Shown piece by piece: positions 1 to 8,076 of a stretch of DNA of 64,000 nt; positions within the stretch are counted from its first letter, which is position 1, and the number at the start of each line of letters is the position of its first letter. A model generated the notes under the pieces. That model was not told where the DNA came from and searched no databases. It saw only the letters and a list, made by a program, of their open reading frames with translations. Made by a program: the position numbers and the translations under genes. The stretch comes from Nonomuraea sp. MG754425 (GTDB lineage: Bacteria > Actinomycetota > Actinomycetes > Streptosporangiales > Streptosporangiaceae), in NCBI RefSeq assembly GCF_021699195.1, contig NZ_SSXE01000004.1:1-64000 (forward strand), written 5' to 3'.

Positions 1-196
1 CCGTCTACCAGGGGTTTCGCCATGTCATCAGGCGAACGTCCACCTCGCGATCATGCTGTGATCATCAACCCACCGCAGGGGGATGAAAACGGCTCACTGG
101 TGACATACCGGCGATCTCTAGCCTGACTGGAGCTGTCACCAACCTGGCCGGCTGCCAGTAACAGTCCAGAAGCCGATCACACGAAGGATCCATCTC

Positions 197-664
197 GTGA
201 AATTCAAGAGCCTGCCCAAGGCGTTCGGCACGGCCGCGGTCGGCACGCTCATCGCGGCCACCTGCGTGGTCGCCAACCCCAGCGCGGCGGCTGCTGATGT
301 CGGGCCCATTAACTACGACGCGCCCACCAAGGCCACCGACGTGAGCACATTCAAGGAATACGTGGCACCCAGCGGCGCGCGGCTCCAACTCCGCATGGGC
401 AAGTACAAGGGATCGTGGTACCGGTGGGGCCGCGCGTCCAACCCGACCAGCAACCTCAACAAGACCTACAACCTGGGTTTCTCGCGGAGCGGCGCTTCAA
501 ATGGATGCGGCCAGTTCAGCCAATCTACGGTTGACATCGACGGCACCTCGTACACGGGCGCGCTGAAGGTCACGGCTGCCTCCTCCCCCTACTGCGAGTA
601 CACCGCCTTCTGGCATGACAGGAACGGGTCCCACGACAAGGAGATCGTATGGCGCGGGAGATGA
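197..664 (+). CDS. Small secreted protein of unknown function
   Basis: A 155-residue protein with a clear Sec signal peptide: a basic start (MKFKSLPK), a hydrophobic core to about residue 28, and an Ala-rich cleavage region (SAAAA/DVGP). The mature part is about 120 residues, polar, rich in Ser, Thr and Tyr, with two cysteines (CGQFS and YCEY) that could form one disulfide. The start is a GTG with GAAGGA eight bases upstream. I recognise no family. It stands alone with no co-directional partner close by. That it is exported is well supported; its function is unknown. Confidence 0.75.
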   Translation: MKFKSLPKAFGTAAVGTLIAATCVVANPSAAAADVGPINYDAPTKATDVSTFKEYVAPSGARLQLRMGKYKGSWYRWGRASNPTSNLNKTYNLGFSRSGASNGCGQFSQSTVDIDGTSYTGALKVTAASSPYCEYTAFWHDRNGSHDKEIVWRGR

Positions 665-1075
665 CCTGATGTAGCTGAAAGGCATCTCGTGATCAGTAGT
701 GGCCGCCTCTTGCACGGGCGCGAATCGGCGTCCACACCGATCAAACAACCCTCCGACAACCAGATCCTCAGCCCGGACAACCGCACCCACAACCGGCTCC
801 TACGAGTTCTGCGCTGCCTCGGCGAACGCGGATTCGCCCTGCTCAAATGCCGCTGGCGAACTCTTCAGCACGTCACTCACAGTCCCGGCAGAATCGGCGA
901 CACCGCCCGCGCGGCCCCTGGGCAGCCTCGCTGTCCACGGCATCGACCACCTTCCGGCGAATGCCACAAGTCGGCCTGCGATGCCAGATCGCCTACCTGC
1001 CAGGTAATCGCCCTGCCTACGAAGGGCATGTCAGGATCGGCAGCGCACCGAACACGACTTCACCGGAAGGACACC
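665..1075. other. About 410 bp without a recognisable gene
   Basis: Open frames cross this stretch on both strands, but none has a ribosome site with a family-like protein. The frame on the plus strand that continues into the DUF1330-like gene is open by chance upstream of its real start. I see no repeat or RNA gene here. Confidence 0.5.
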
Positions 1076-1426
1076 ATGCCGGCCTACGTCATCACTCACC
1101 TGCAGGAGGCAGCCCCGCACCCGGAGATCGCCGAGTACATCGAACGGCTCCCCACCACCTTCGAGCCGTACGGCGGCCGCTACCTCGTCCACGCTACCCA
1201 GCATGAGGTGAAGGAAGGCAACTGGCCCGGACATGTCGTGATGATCGGGTTCCCGGGGATCGCCGAGGCACGGGCGTGGTGGGATTCTCCCGCGTACCGG
1301 GAGATCGCGCCACTGCGCTCGCGGCACATCGAGGGCGACATCATCATGGTAGACGGCGTGCCCGAGAACTACATCCCAACGGCGGCCGCCACCGCCATAC
1401 GGGAGGCGGCGGCCCTGCCCGCGTAG
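1076..1426 (+). CDS. DUF1330-like small protein
   Basis: A 116-residue protein beginning MPAYVITHLQEA. The layout matches the DUF1330 family: an N-terminal beta strand, a P-x-x-x-E-Y helix, then a segment around FEPYGGRYLVH, a glutamate-rich loop, and the G-F-P-x-x-x-E-A-R-A-W-W/SPAY segment typical of these dimeric ferredoxin-like folds. The ATG has GGAAGG at 1065-1070, five bases upstream, which fixes the start; the frame is open further upstream but has no ribosome site there. The biochemical role of DUF1330 is poorly known. It appears monocistronic. Confidence 0.8.
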   Translation: MPAYVITHLQEAAPHPEIAEYIERLPTTFEPYGGRYLVHATQHEVKEGNWPGHVVMIGFPGIAEARAWWDSPAYREIAPLRSRHIEGDIIMVDGVPENYIPTAAATAIREAAALPA

Positions 1427-1509
1427 GTCGGCGTCTGGGATGACAACGGCTATCTCTACCTCAGCCACTGACCCCCGAACAACTTACGGGCGGGACTGCT
1501 TAGACACCC

Positions 1510-1540
1510 AGAAGCCCCCGCGATCATGCGGGGGGCTTCT
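1510..1540 (-). terminator. Rho-independent-type hairpin after tRNA-Thr
   Basis: An inverted repeat with arms AGAAGCCCCCGC and GCGGGGGGCTTCT (one bulged G) and a 6-base loop lies five bases past the encoded CCA of the tRNA. There is no strong T run, as is common in high-GC genomes. It could also stop transcription arriving from the plus-strand DUF1330-like gene. Confidence 0.7.
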
Positions 1541-1547
1541 GATCTGG

Positions 1548-1621
1548 AGCCGCCTTGGGGATTCGAACCCCAGACCCCTTCATTACGAGTGAAGTGCTCT
1601 GGCCGACTGAGCTAAGGCGGC
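1548..1621 (-). tRNA. tRNA-Thr (anticodon CGU)
   Basis: Read on the minus strand from 1621, the acceptor stem GCCGCCT pairs with AGGCGGC. The D arm carries TAGCTCAG, the anticodon stem CTTCA/TGAAG closes the loop CTCGTAA with anticodon CGT, and the T arm has GGTTCGAATC. The discriminator is U, and CCA is encoded directly after it (1545-1547). All cloverleaf elements are present with no mismatched acceptor pair. Confidence 0.95.
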
Positions 1622-1678
1622 GTGCGCTGTGCAGCTTGGGAGAGTCTACAGGAGCCAGAGAGGTTCTCGCTCCGTCGA

Positions 1679-3163
1679 TCACTCGATGTCCGGACAGACC
1701 ACCCCGTCCCCCGGCGACTGCCCCGTCACCAGGTACCGCTCCACCGCTTGGTCCACGCACGTGGACCCGTTGGAGTACGCGGTGTGCCCGTCGCTCTCGT
1801 AACCGAGCAGCACCCCCGATTCCAGGCGGCCGGCCAGTCTCCGGGCCCACTCGTACGGTGTGGCGGGGTCCCGCTCGGTCCCGATGACCAGGATGGGCGC
1901 GGCGCCAGGTGCGGGCGGCCGGAAACCAGGCACCGGTGACCGCGGCCAGTACGCGCAGGGCAGGGACGACCACGCCAGGTACGGCCCGAACCGTGACGTC
2001 CGCACCGCTCCGTCGGCATACGACGCCGGATACCCACCGTCCGCGCAGTTGACGGCCAGGTTGGCTTCGGTCTGGTTGGAGTAGGTGCCGTCGTCGCGCC
2101 GGCCGGTGAACTGGTCGGCGTTACGCAGCAGCAGGGTGCCGTCGCCCCTGAACGCCCGGCGCAACGCCTCGGTCAGTGCGGGCCACAGCGCGCGGTCGTA
2201 GAGCGGGGCCATCAGGCCCAGGGTGGCCGACGTCTGCGTGACCTTCCGCCGTCCGTCGCCGGCGGGCAGCGGCGCCTCGTCCGTACGCCGGAGCAGGCCG
2301 CTCACCTCCTTCAACGCCCCGCCCACCGTCCGGCTCCGGAACGGGCACCCCTTCCCGGCCAGGCAGTCCGCCGCGTACGCGCGCAGCGCCCGCTCGAACC
2401 CCGCCGCCTGCTCCGCGTCGAGCCGCGGCCGTGGCGTGGCCGGGTCGATCGCTCCGTCCAGCACCATGGCCCGGACGTGCTCGGGAAAGAGCCGCGCGTA
2501 CGTCACCCCGAGCAGCGTGCCGTACGACTTGCCGAGGTACGTCAGCCGCCGCTCCCCCAGCGCCTGACGGAGCAGGTCGAGATCGCGGGCCACCGCCACG
2601 GTGCCGAAGTGCGGCAGCAGTCGTCCCGAGTGCCGGCGGCACCCCTCCGCGAACCTCCTGGAGCCCTCCGCCAGCTCAGCCCGCTCCTTCGCCGTGTCGG
2701 GGCTCGCGTCGAGTGCGACGAACGCGTCGAGTTCCTCGTCGGCCAAGCACTCGACGGGCTCCGACCTCCCGACCCCACGCGGGTCGAACCCCACGATGTC
2801 GAACCGCTCACGGACCTTCGCGCCGAACAGGAGCCGGGCAGCCCGCGCGTAGTCCACCCCGGACTCCCCCGGCCCGCCCGGATTGACCACCAGCGCCCCG
2901 ATCCGCCGCCCCGCGCCTCCGCCGGCGGGCAACCGGGTCACCGCGATCTCCAGCCACTCCCCACCAGGCTCGCCGCCTGCTCCGGGGTGCACCAGCGGCA
3001 CTCGCAGGTTCGCGCACTGGAACCCGTCCCCGCAGTCGCCCCAGGCCGGCCCGCCGACCACCCCGGGCTCGGGACGCCGATCAACCTCGCCAGGCCCGAA
3101 CACCACCGCCAGGGCCAGCACCGACAGGGCCCTACCCCACCTCGTCGCCCGTCCCACCCCCAT
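1679..3163 (-). CDS. Secreted alpha/beta-hydrolase, tripeptidyl-aminopeptidase type
   Basis: A 494-residue hydrolase of the family that includes Streptomyces tripeptidyl aminopeptidases (alpha/beta-hydrolase fold with a C-terminal TAP-like domain). The oxyanion motif NPGGPG lies near residue 94, the nucleophile elbow G-K-S-Y-G-T gives Ser213, and the C-terminal catalytic His lies in SDGHTAYSNGS. A hydrophobic stretch at residues 11-23 suggests export, although the cleavage site is unclear. The chosen ATG overlaps the end of the upstream RicT-like gene by 32 bp, consistent with coupling; a longer reading frame exists but its extra N-terminus is not hydrolase-like. Likely role: trimming short peptides outside the cell. 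The exact substrate is unknown. Confidence 0.85.
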   Translation of the reverse strand: MGVGRATRWGRALSVLALAVVFGPGEVDRRPEPGVVGGPAWGDCGDGFQCANLRVPLVHPGAGGEPGGEWLEIAVTRLPAGGGAGRRIGALVVNPGGPGESGVDYARAARLLFGAKVRERFDIVGFDPRGVGRSEPVECLADEELDAFVALDASPDTAKERAELAEGSRRFAEGCRRHSGRLLPHFGTVAVARDLDLLRQALGERRLTYLGKSYGTLLGVTYARLFPEHVRAMVLDGAIDPATPRPRLDAEQAAGFERALRAYAADCLAGKGCPFRSRTVGGALKEVSGLLRRTDEAPLPAGDGRRKVTQTSATLGLMAPLYDRALWPALTEALRRAFRGDGTLLLRNADQFTGRRDDGTYSNQTEANLAVNCADGGYPASYADGAVRTSRFGPYLAWSSLPCAYWPRSPVPGFRPPAPGAAPILVIGTERDPATPYEWARRLAGRLESGVLLGYESDGHTAYSNGSTCVDQAVERYLVTGQSPGDGVVCPDIE

Positions 3164-3977
3164 AGGTCGAGTCGTACGCCTTCCGCGGCCCGCACACGCT
3201 CGCCTTGGAGCACGAGCACCGGCGCCCGCCGTCGTTGAGCCGCACCACCACCGAGTCGGACGGCACATTGTGCCCCACCACGGTCCCGGCTCCCTGAGGG
3301 GTCTCCACAGCGGCCCCCACCCGAGGCGCCGAGGCACGGAACTCCTGGTACAGCGGGTGTTCGTACTTCAGGCAGCACATCAGCCGCCCGCACGCCCCCG
3401 CGATGCGCAACGGGTTGACCGGAAGGTCCTGATCTTTGGCCATCCGTACGGAGACCGGCTCGAAGTCCTTGAGGAAGGTGGCGCAGCACAGGTCCCGGCC
3501 GCACGGCCCGATGCCGCCCTGGAGGCGGGCCTCGTCTCTCGGCCCGATCTGCCGCAGCTCGACCCTGGCCCGCAGGTTACGGGCCAGATCGCGGACGAGG
3601 GCGCGGAAGTCGACCCGGTGCGGCGCCGAGAAGTAGACCGTGTAGACGTTGTCCTGGTCGAGGTAGTCGATGCCGACGACCTTCATCGGCAGCGTGTGCC
3701 GCTTGATCAGTCGTTTGGACACGCTGCGGGCCTCGGCCCTGCGGCGTTTGTTCGACTCGTCGCGGTTGAGGTGTTCCTCTCCTGCCGGCCCCGCGCACAC
3801 CGGCAGCCCTTCGATGTCCTCGCTGACGTACTGCGGCGCCCACACGCACTCCGCCACCTCCGGACCGGAGTCCGTCGGGACGAGCACCCTGTCGCCCACT
3901 TTGGGGGTGTGCCCGCCGGGGTCGAGGTAGTAGAGCCTCCCGTAACGGGTGAAGCTCACGGCCATGATCATTCCCAT
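3132..3977 (-). CDS. ricT: PSP1-domain protein, RicT/YaaT family
   Basis: A 281-residue PSP1-domain protein. The conserved core is visible: V-G-I-D-Y-L-D-Q, VYFSAPHRVDFRALVRDLA, the G-G-I-G-P-C-G-R-D-L-C-C cysteine cluster, and G-A-C-G-R-L-M-C-C-L-K-Y. In Bacillus subtilis the homologue RicT belongs to an Fe-S-binding complex that affects mRNA processing and development. The neighbourhood supports the call: tmk-holB-ricT is in the same order as in Bacillus. A strong AGGAGG sits 13 bases before the first ATG; two further in-frame ATGs lie within the next 15 bases, so the start could be slightly later. It follows holB by 97 bp and overlaps the hydrolase gene. Confidence 0.85.
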   Translation of the reverse strand: MGMIMAVSFTRYGRLYYLDPGGHTPKVGDRVLVPTDSGPEVAECVWAPQYVSEDIEGLPVCAGPAGEEHLNRDESNKRRRAEARSVSKRLIKRHTLPMKVVGIDYLDQDNVYTVYFSAPHRVDFRALVRDLARNLRARVELRQIGPRDEARLQGGIGPCGRDLCCATFLKDFEPVSVRMAKDQDLPVNPLRIAGACGRLMCCLKYEHPLYQEFRASAPRVGAAVETPQGAGTVVGHNVPSDSVVVRLNDGGRRCSCSKASVCGPRKAYDSTYGGGTGDEVG

Positions 3978-4074
3978 GGGCTCGAGCTCGCCTCCTGACG
4001 GCCTAGAGGGGTACGTACGGCCTTCCTTGCCAGACTACGTGTGTCCCTACTCCGGACGTCAGGGTGGACCTACG

Positions 4075-5250
4075 TCAGGATCGCAACGCCAGCATCATCG
4101 CCTCGACGGCCATCTGCGGGTTGACGTTCGCCGCGAGCCGTTCCCTGCACCGCATGATCGCGTCGATCCGCCGCAACGTCTCCTCGGGCGTGCCCGACTT
4201 GGCGAGCTGATCCAGGTCGAAGCGCAGATCGTCGTTGGCCAGCTCGACCCCCATCGCCCCGAACTGCATGGCCAGCACGTCCCGGTAGAACGAGACGAGC
4301 TCCAGCAGCGCGGCGTCGAGCGAGTCGCGCTTGATCCGGGTGGCCCGGGACTTCTGCCGGTCCTCCAGTTCCTTCAGCGCGCCGGCGCCGCCCCGCACCA
4401 GCCCCCGGTTGAGCCCCTTGCCGCTGGACCCCTCTCCGTACAGCTTGCGCAGTTCGGACGTCTCGCTCTCGTTGAGCACGGCCGTCGCCGCGGCGGCCTC
4501 CTCCTCGGCCGTCTTCACCAGCCGCTCCGCGGCGGTGATGCACTCGCCCACGCCGGTCAGTGAGCGCGGGATGCCCAGCACCGCCTCGCGCCGTGTCCTG
4601 ACGCCCTCGTCGAGCGCCAGCGCGCGGGCCCGGCCGATGTGCCCCTGCGCGGCCCGCGCGGCGAACCTGGCGGTCTCCCACGGCACGCTGTCGCGGGTGG
4701 CCAGCACGTGGGCGACGGCCTCGGTGGCGGGGGTGGTGAGGTTGACCAGGCGGCAGCGCGACCTGATGGTGATCATGAGATCGTCGGGGGCCGGCGCGCA
4801 CAGCAGCCACACGGTACGCGGCGGCGGCTCCTCGATGGCCTTGAGCAGGGCGTTCGCGGCCGACTCGGTGGCCCGGTCGGCGTCCTCGAACAGGATGACC
4901 CGCCACCGCCCCTGTGTCGGTGCCCCGGCCGCCCGCAGGATCAGCTCGCGGGTCTGCTTGACGCTGTAGGACAGCCCCTGGGGGCGGACGGTCTCCAGGT
5001 CGGGATGCGAGCCGATGAGCACCTGGTGGCACTGGTCGCAGTGGCCGCAGCCGCCGTCGGGGCACAGCAGCGCGGCGGCGAAGGCGCGGGCGGCGGCCTC
5101 CCTGCCCGAGCCGGGCGGGCCGGTGAACAGCCAGGCGTGCGTCATGCCCGCGCCGCGCCCGCCCGAGACGACCTCGCCGGCCGCCGTCGCGGCCCGCGAC
5201 AGCACGGCTGCCGCCTGGTCCTGCCCTACGAGGTCATCGAAAACGGTCAC
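4075..5250 (-). CDS. holB: DNA polymerase III delta-prime subunit
   Basis: A 391-residue clamp-loader subunit. The N-terminal AAA+ fold shows GPPGSGRE at residues 44-51, where the Walker A lysine is replaced by Arg, as expected for the non-hydrolysing delta-prime subunit. A zinc-binding set of four cysteines (C63, C68, C71, C74) and the SRC arginine-finger motif (ITIRSRC) are present, followed by a helical collar domain. It loads the beta clamp as part of the DnaX complex. The GTG start lies nine bases after the stop of the MFS-Tmk gene, with no obvious ribosome site, so it is probably translated by coupling. Confidence 0.93.
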   Translation of the reverse strand: MTVFDDLVGQDQAAAVLSRAATAAGEVVSGGRGAGMTHAWLFTGPPGSGREAAARAFAAALLCPDGGCGHCDQCHQVLIGSHPDLETVRPQGLSYSVKQTRELILRAAGAPTQGRWRVILFEDADRATESAANALLKAIEEPPPRTVWLLCAPAPDDLMITIRSRCRLVNLTTPATEAVAHVLATRDSVPWETARFAARAAQGHIGRARALALDEGVRTRREAVLGIPRSLTGVGECITAAERLVKTAEEEAAAATAVLNESETSELRKLYGEGSSGKGLNRGLVRGGAGALKELEDRQKSRATRIKRDSLDAALLELVSFYRDVLAMQFGAMGVELANDDLRFDLDQLAKSGTPEETLRRIDAIMRCRERLAANVNPQMAVEAMMLALRS

Positions 5251-5259
5251 GGCACAAGG

Positions 5260-7302
5260 CTAGTCGCGGATGGCGGGCATCGTCCCCGTGATGTCCTCCG
5301 ACTCGTGCGGCACCGGGTCGGGCAGGATCTCCCTGATCCGGTCCTGGATCTGCCGGGTGATCACGTCTTGCGGCAGTGTGCCGTCGACCACGAGGTAGCG
5401 CTCGGGGGCGGCCGCCGCCAGCGCGCGGAACTCCTTGCGCACCCGCTGGTGGAAGTCCATCGGCTCGGACTCGATCCGGTCGGCCGCGCCGCCCAGCCGG
5501 GTCAGCCCCACCTCGGGCGGCGTGTCGATGAGCACGGTCAGGTGCGGGACGAGCCCACCCGTCGCCCAGGCGTTGATCTTGGACACGTCGTTGGGGTCGA
5601 GTGCCCGGCCCGCGCCCTGGTAGGCCAGCGACGAGTCGACATAGCGGTCGGTGATCACCAGCGAGCCCCGGTAGAGCGCCGGCCTGATCACCTTCTCCAC
5701 GTGCTCGGCCCGGTCGGCCGCGTACAGCAGCGCCTCCGAGCGGGCCGACAGGCCGCGCTCGGCCGCGTCGAGCAGGATCGCGCGCAGCCGCATGCCGACC
5801 TTGGTCGAGCCGGGCTCGCGGGTCTGCACCACGTCGAAGCCCTGGTCGCGCAGCCAGATGGCGATCAGCCGCGACTGGGTGGTCTTGCCCGACCCCTCGC
5901 CGCCCTCGAACGCCACGAACAGCCCGGGCACGTGCTCGGTCGCCTCGGCGGGGAAGCGCTCGCCGCGCACCGCCGCGATCAGGTCGGCCGCCAGGGAGAC
6001 GCCCCGCTTGTCGTCCATGTGCCGCAGCGCCAGCACCCCGACGCACACCGCGAGCACCCCGCCGATCAGCAGCACCAGGTTGGTGCCGTCGAAGCGGTAG
6101 CTGAGCTCGCCCAGCCCGAACACGTGCACCCCGAAGAGCGCGGCCAGCGGGTTGGCCAGGGAGACCACGAGCAGCAGCGTCACCCGCGCCGTGGACTGCA
6201 GGAACGAGAACGTACGGCCGCGCAGCGCGTCGTCGACCTCCAGCCCGATCAGCGTGTAGCCGATGATCCAGGCGATGCCCGCGCACGCCCCGAGCGCCAC
6301 GGTCAGCATGACCACGATCACCAGGTTGTGCACCAGCGCGATCGCGACCAGCACCAGCCCGGCCACGGTGATGGCCAGCCCGAACAACCGCCGCCGCGAC
6401 AGCTCGCGCAGCAGCCTGAGCCCGAAGAACATGCCCAGCGCCATGCCGACGAACACCGCGCCGAACACCACGCCGTAGGCCGCGTCGCCGCCGCCGAGGG
6501 CCCCGACGTAGACCCTGGCCACGCCCACCACGGCCCCGCCGGCCGCGAACGCCCCGAGCATGCCGATCACCAGGCCGCGCACCAGCCGGTCGCCGCCCAC
6601 GAACCGCCAGCCCTCGACGACCTGCTTGAGCACGGAGGGCGTGGAGATCGCGCCGTTGCGCTTGGGGATGTCACGCAGGGTGAAGATGAGGAAGGCGGAG
6701 ACCAGGTACGCGCAGGCGTTGACGACCAGCGCGAGCCCCGTGACGTCGCGGCCCAGCGGGAAGGGCACGATGCCGGCGACCAGCTCGCCCGCGACCGACA
6801 GCGCGGCGAACAGCATGGCCGCGATGGGCGCGGTGCCGTAGGTGACCAGCAGGTTGAGCTGGTTGGCCGACTCGAGCTGCGCCTTGGGCACCAGGTTGGG
6901 CACCGTGGCTTCCTTGGCCGGGACCCAGAACAGGTTCACGCACTCGACCAGGACGGTCGCGATGATGACCCACTGGTAGCTGTCGACGAACGGGATCGAC
7001 AGCACCACGGCGAACCTGGCCAGGTCGGCGCAGAACATCGTCAGCCGCCGGTCGAACCGGTCGGCGAACACTCCCGCCAGCGGCCCCAGCAGCACGGCGG
7101 GCAACATCTTGGCGACGAACACCCCGCCGACGGCCAGCGACTGCACGCGGTAGTCGCCCTGGGTGAGGTTGCCCGCGAGCGCGGTCAGCGCCAGGAGGTT
7201 GAGCCAGTCGCCCAGGCTGCACACCGACATGGCCATCCAGAGCCGACGGAACGGCGCGTTGGCCAGCACATGAGCCGGGCGGACTCGGCCGAGGGCAGTC
7301 AT
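5260..7302 (-). CDS. tmk: MFS-like membrane domain fused to thymidylate kinase
   Basis: A 680-residue fusion. Residues 1-440 form a major-facilitator-like membrane domain with about ten to twelve hydrophobic segments and an R-F-D-R-R loop after TM2. From about residue 460 there is a complete thymidylate kinase: P-loop EGGEGSGKTTQ (about 466-476), the TREPG dTMP-binding motif, the DRY motif (ITDRYVDSSLAYQG) and the LID region. The enzyme makes dTDP from dTMP. Such fusions are known in Actinobacteria; whether the membrane part transports anything is unknown. No Shine-Dalgarno precedes the ATG, so the mRNA may be leaderless. It is followed by holB after nine bases. Confidence 0.9.
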   Translation of the reverse strand: MTALGRVRPAHVLANAPFRRLWMAMSVCSLGDWLNLLALTALAGNLTQGDYRVQSLAVGGVFVAKMLPAVLLGPLAGVFADRFDRRLTMFCADLARFAVVLSIPFVDSYQWVIIATVLVECVNLFWVPAKEATVPNLVPKAQLESANQLNLLVTYGTAPIAAMLFAALSVAGELVAGIVPFPLGRDVTGLALVVNACAYLVSAFLIFTLRDIPKRNGAISTPSVLKQVVEGWRFVGGDRLVRGLVIGMLGAFAAGGAVVGVARVYVGALGGGDAAYGVVFGAVFVGMALGMFFGLRLLRELSRRRLFGLAITVAGLVLVAIALVHNLVIVVMLTVALGACAGIAWIIGYTLIGLEVDDALRGRTFSFLQSTARVTLLLVVSLANPLAALFGVHVFGLGELSYRFDGTNLVLLIGGVLAVCVGVLALRHMDDKRGVSLAADLIAAVRGERFPAEATEHVPGLFVAFEGGEGSGKTTQSRLIAIWLRDQGFDVVQTREPGSTKVGMRLRAILLDAAERGLSARSEALLYAADRAEHVEKVIRPALYRGSLVITDRYVDSSLAYQGAGRALDPNDVSKINAWATGGLVPHLTVLIDTPPEVGLTRLGGAADRIESEPMDFHQRVRKEFRALAAAAPERYLVVDGTLPQDVITRQIQDRIREILPDPVPHESEDITGTMPAIRD

Positions 7303-7443
7303 GATTTCAGCGTATCCAGATGTTGACCGGAAGCGGGTGGACTAGAGACGAGCCGGATATGCCCGGCTGCTCGTGGCTGAGAGTATTACGTGATCGCCCT
7401 CGAGCGCAGGTTTCGCACGTCGAATAGGCCCCCAAAAACATCA

Positions 7444-8001
7444 TCAATTCATAACTCCGGACTCTTGCCGCGCCTCTTCCACCAATGGTCGCCACGCGTC
7501 CCGGATCTCGTCGGGCAGGACCAGCTCCTCCCACAGGTCGATCAGCAGCACGCCGTCGAGGTGCCCGAGCAGCACTTCCGGCCCGCCGCCGCACAGCAGC
7601 GCGGTGTAGGCCGCCCGGCGCTCGTCGCGGTCGGCCAGGTCGTAGGACCGCTCGCCGAGCCGCAGGACGCCCAGCGCGACCGCCACCGGCAGCCGCCGCA
7701 ACCGGCTGGGCACGTGGAAGGCGCGCCCGTCACCGGTGGCGTGGGCGGCGCACTCGACCTTGGCCTCCAGCACCAGCCGGAACCCGGCCGCGTCGAGGAT
7801 GCGCCCCGCGGTCTCCAGCGTCGGCGACTTCCTGCCGTGCTCGTAGGCCGACAGGGTGGTGCGGGAGGTGCCGCTCACGCTGGCCAGCGCCCGCTGGTTG
7901 AGGCTCGCGGCATGCCTGGCCTGCCGGAACAGCAGCCCGCCACGCCTGGCCCAGAACGCGACTCCCTGCGCCAGCGCCTCTTCCATGGGCGAAACGACCA
8001 C
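7444..8001 (-). CDS. XRE-family regulator, likely autoregulated
   Basis: A 185-residue protein with an N-terminal helix-turn-helix (LLFRQARHAASLNQRALASVSGTSRTTLSAYEHGRKSPTLETAGRIL) typical of Cro/C1/XRE regulators, and a C-terminal half of unknown fold containing an acidic DLWEELVLPDEIRDAWR segment. I place the start at the GTG at 8001, because GGAGGT lies six bases upstream (8008-8013) and a perfect 18-bp palindrome sits just before that. Longer readings starting at 8043 or 8061 would translate through the palindrome and lack a good ribosome site. HipB-like antitoxins have similar HTHs, but no HipA-like partner is present. Confidence 0.8.
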   Translation of the reverse strand: MVVSPMEEALAQGVAFWARRGGLLFRQARHAASLNQRALASVSGTSRTTLSAYEHGRKSPTLETAGRILDAAGFRLVLEAKVECAAHATGDGRAFHVPSRLRRLPVAVALGVLRLGERSYDLADRDERRAAYTALLCGGGPEVLLGHLDGVLLIDLWEELVLPDEIRDAWRPLVEEARQESGVMN

Positions 8002-8017
8002 GAACCCACCTCCGCAA

Positions 8018-8035
8018 AGTATCCGATCGGATACT
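8018..8035. promoter_or_regulatory. Perfect 18-bp palindrome, putative operator of the XRE gene
   Basis: AGTATCCGATCGGATACT is a perfect inverted repeat four bases upstream of the ribosome site of the XRE regulator. XRE proteins commonly bind such dyads to repress their own genes. The link to this protein is an inference from position. Confidence 0.65.
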
Positions 8036-8076
8036 CTACGCATGGCCTCGGCGCGTGACAAGCCGATTACGAGAAG

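Noticed and set aside
50-65. Small inverted repeat GATCA-TGCTG-TGATC near the left edge
   Set aside because: Five-base arms are too short to stand out and no gene start is near enough to link it.
4639-7326. 895-codon plus-strand open frame opposite holB and the MFS-Tmk gene
   Set aside because: It is a GC-driven shadow: His/Arg/Gln-rich with no family features, while the opposite strand encodes complete conserved proteins.
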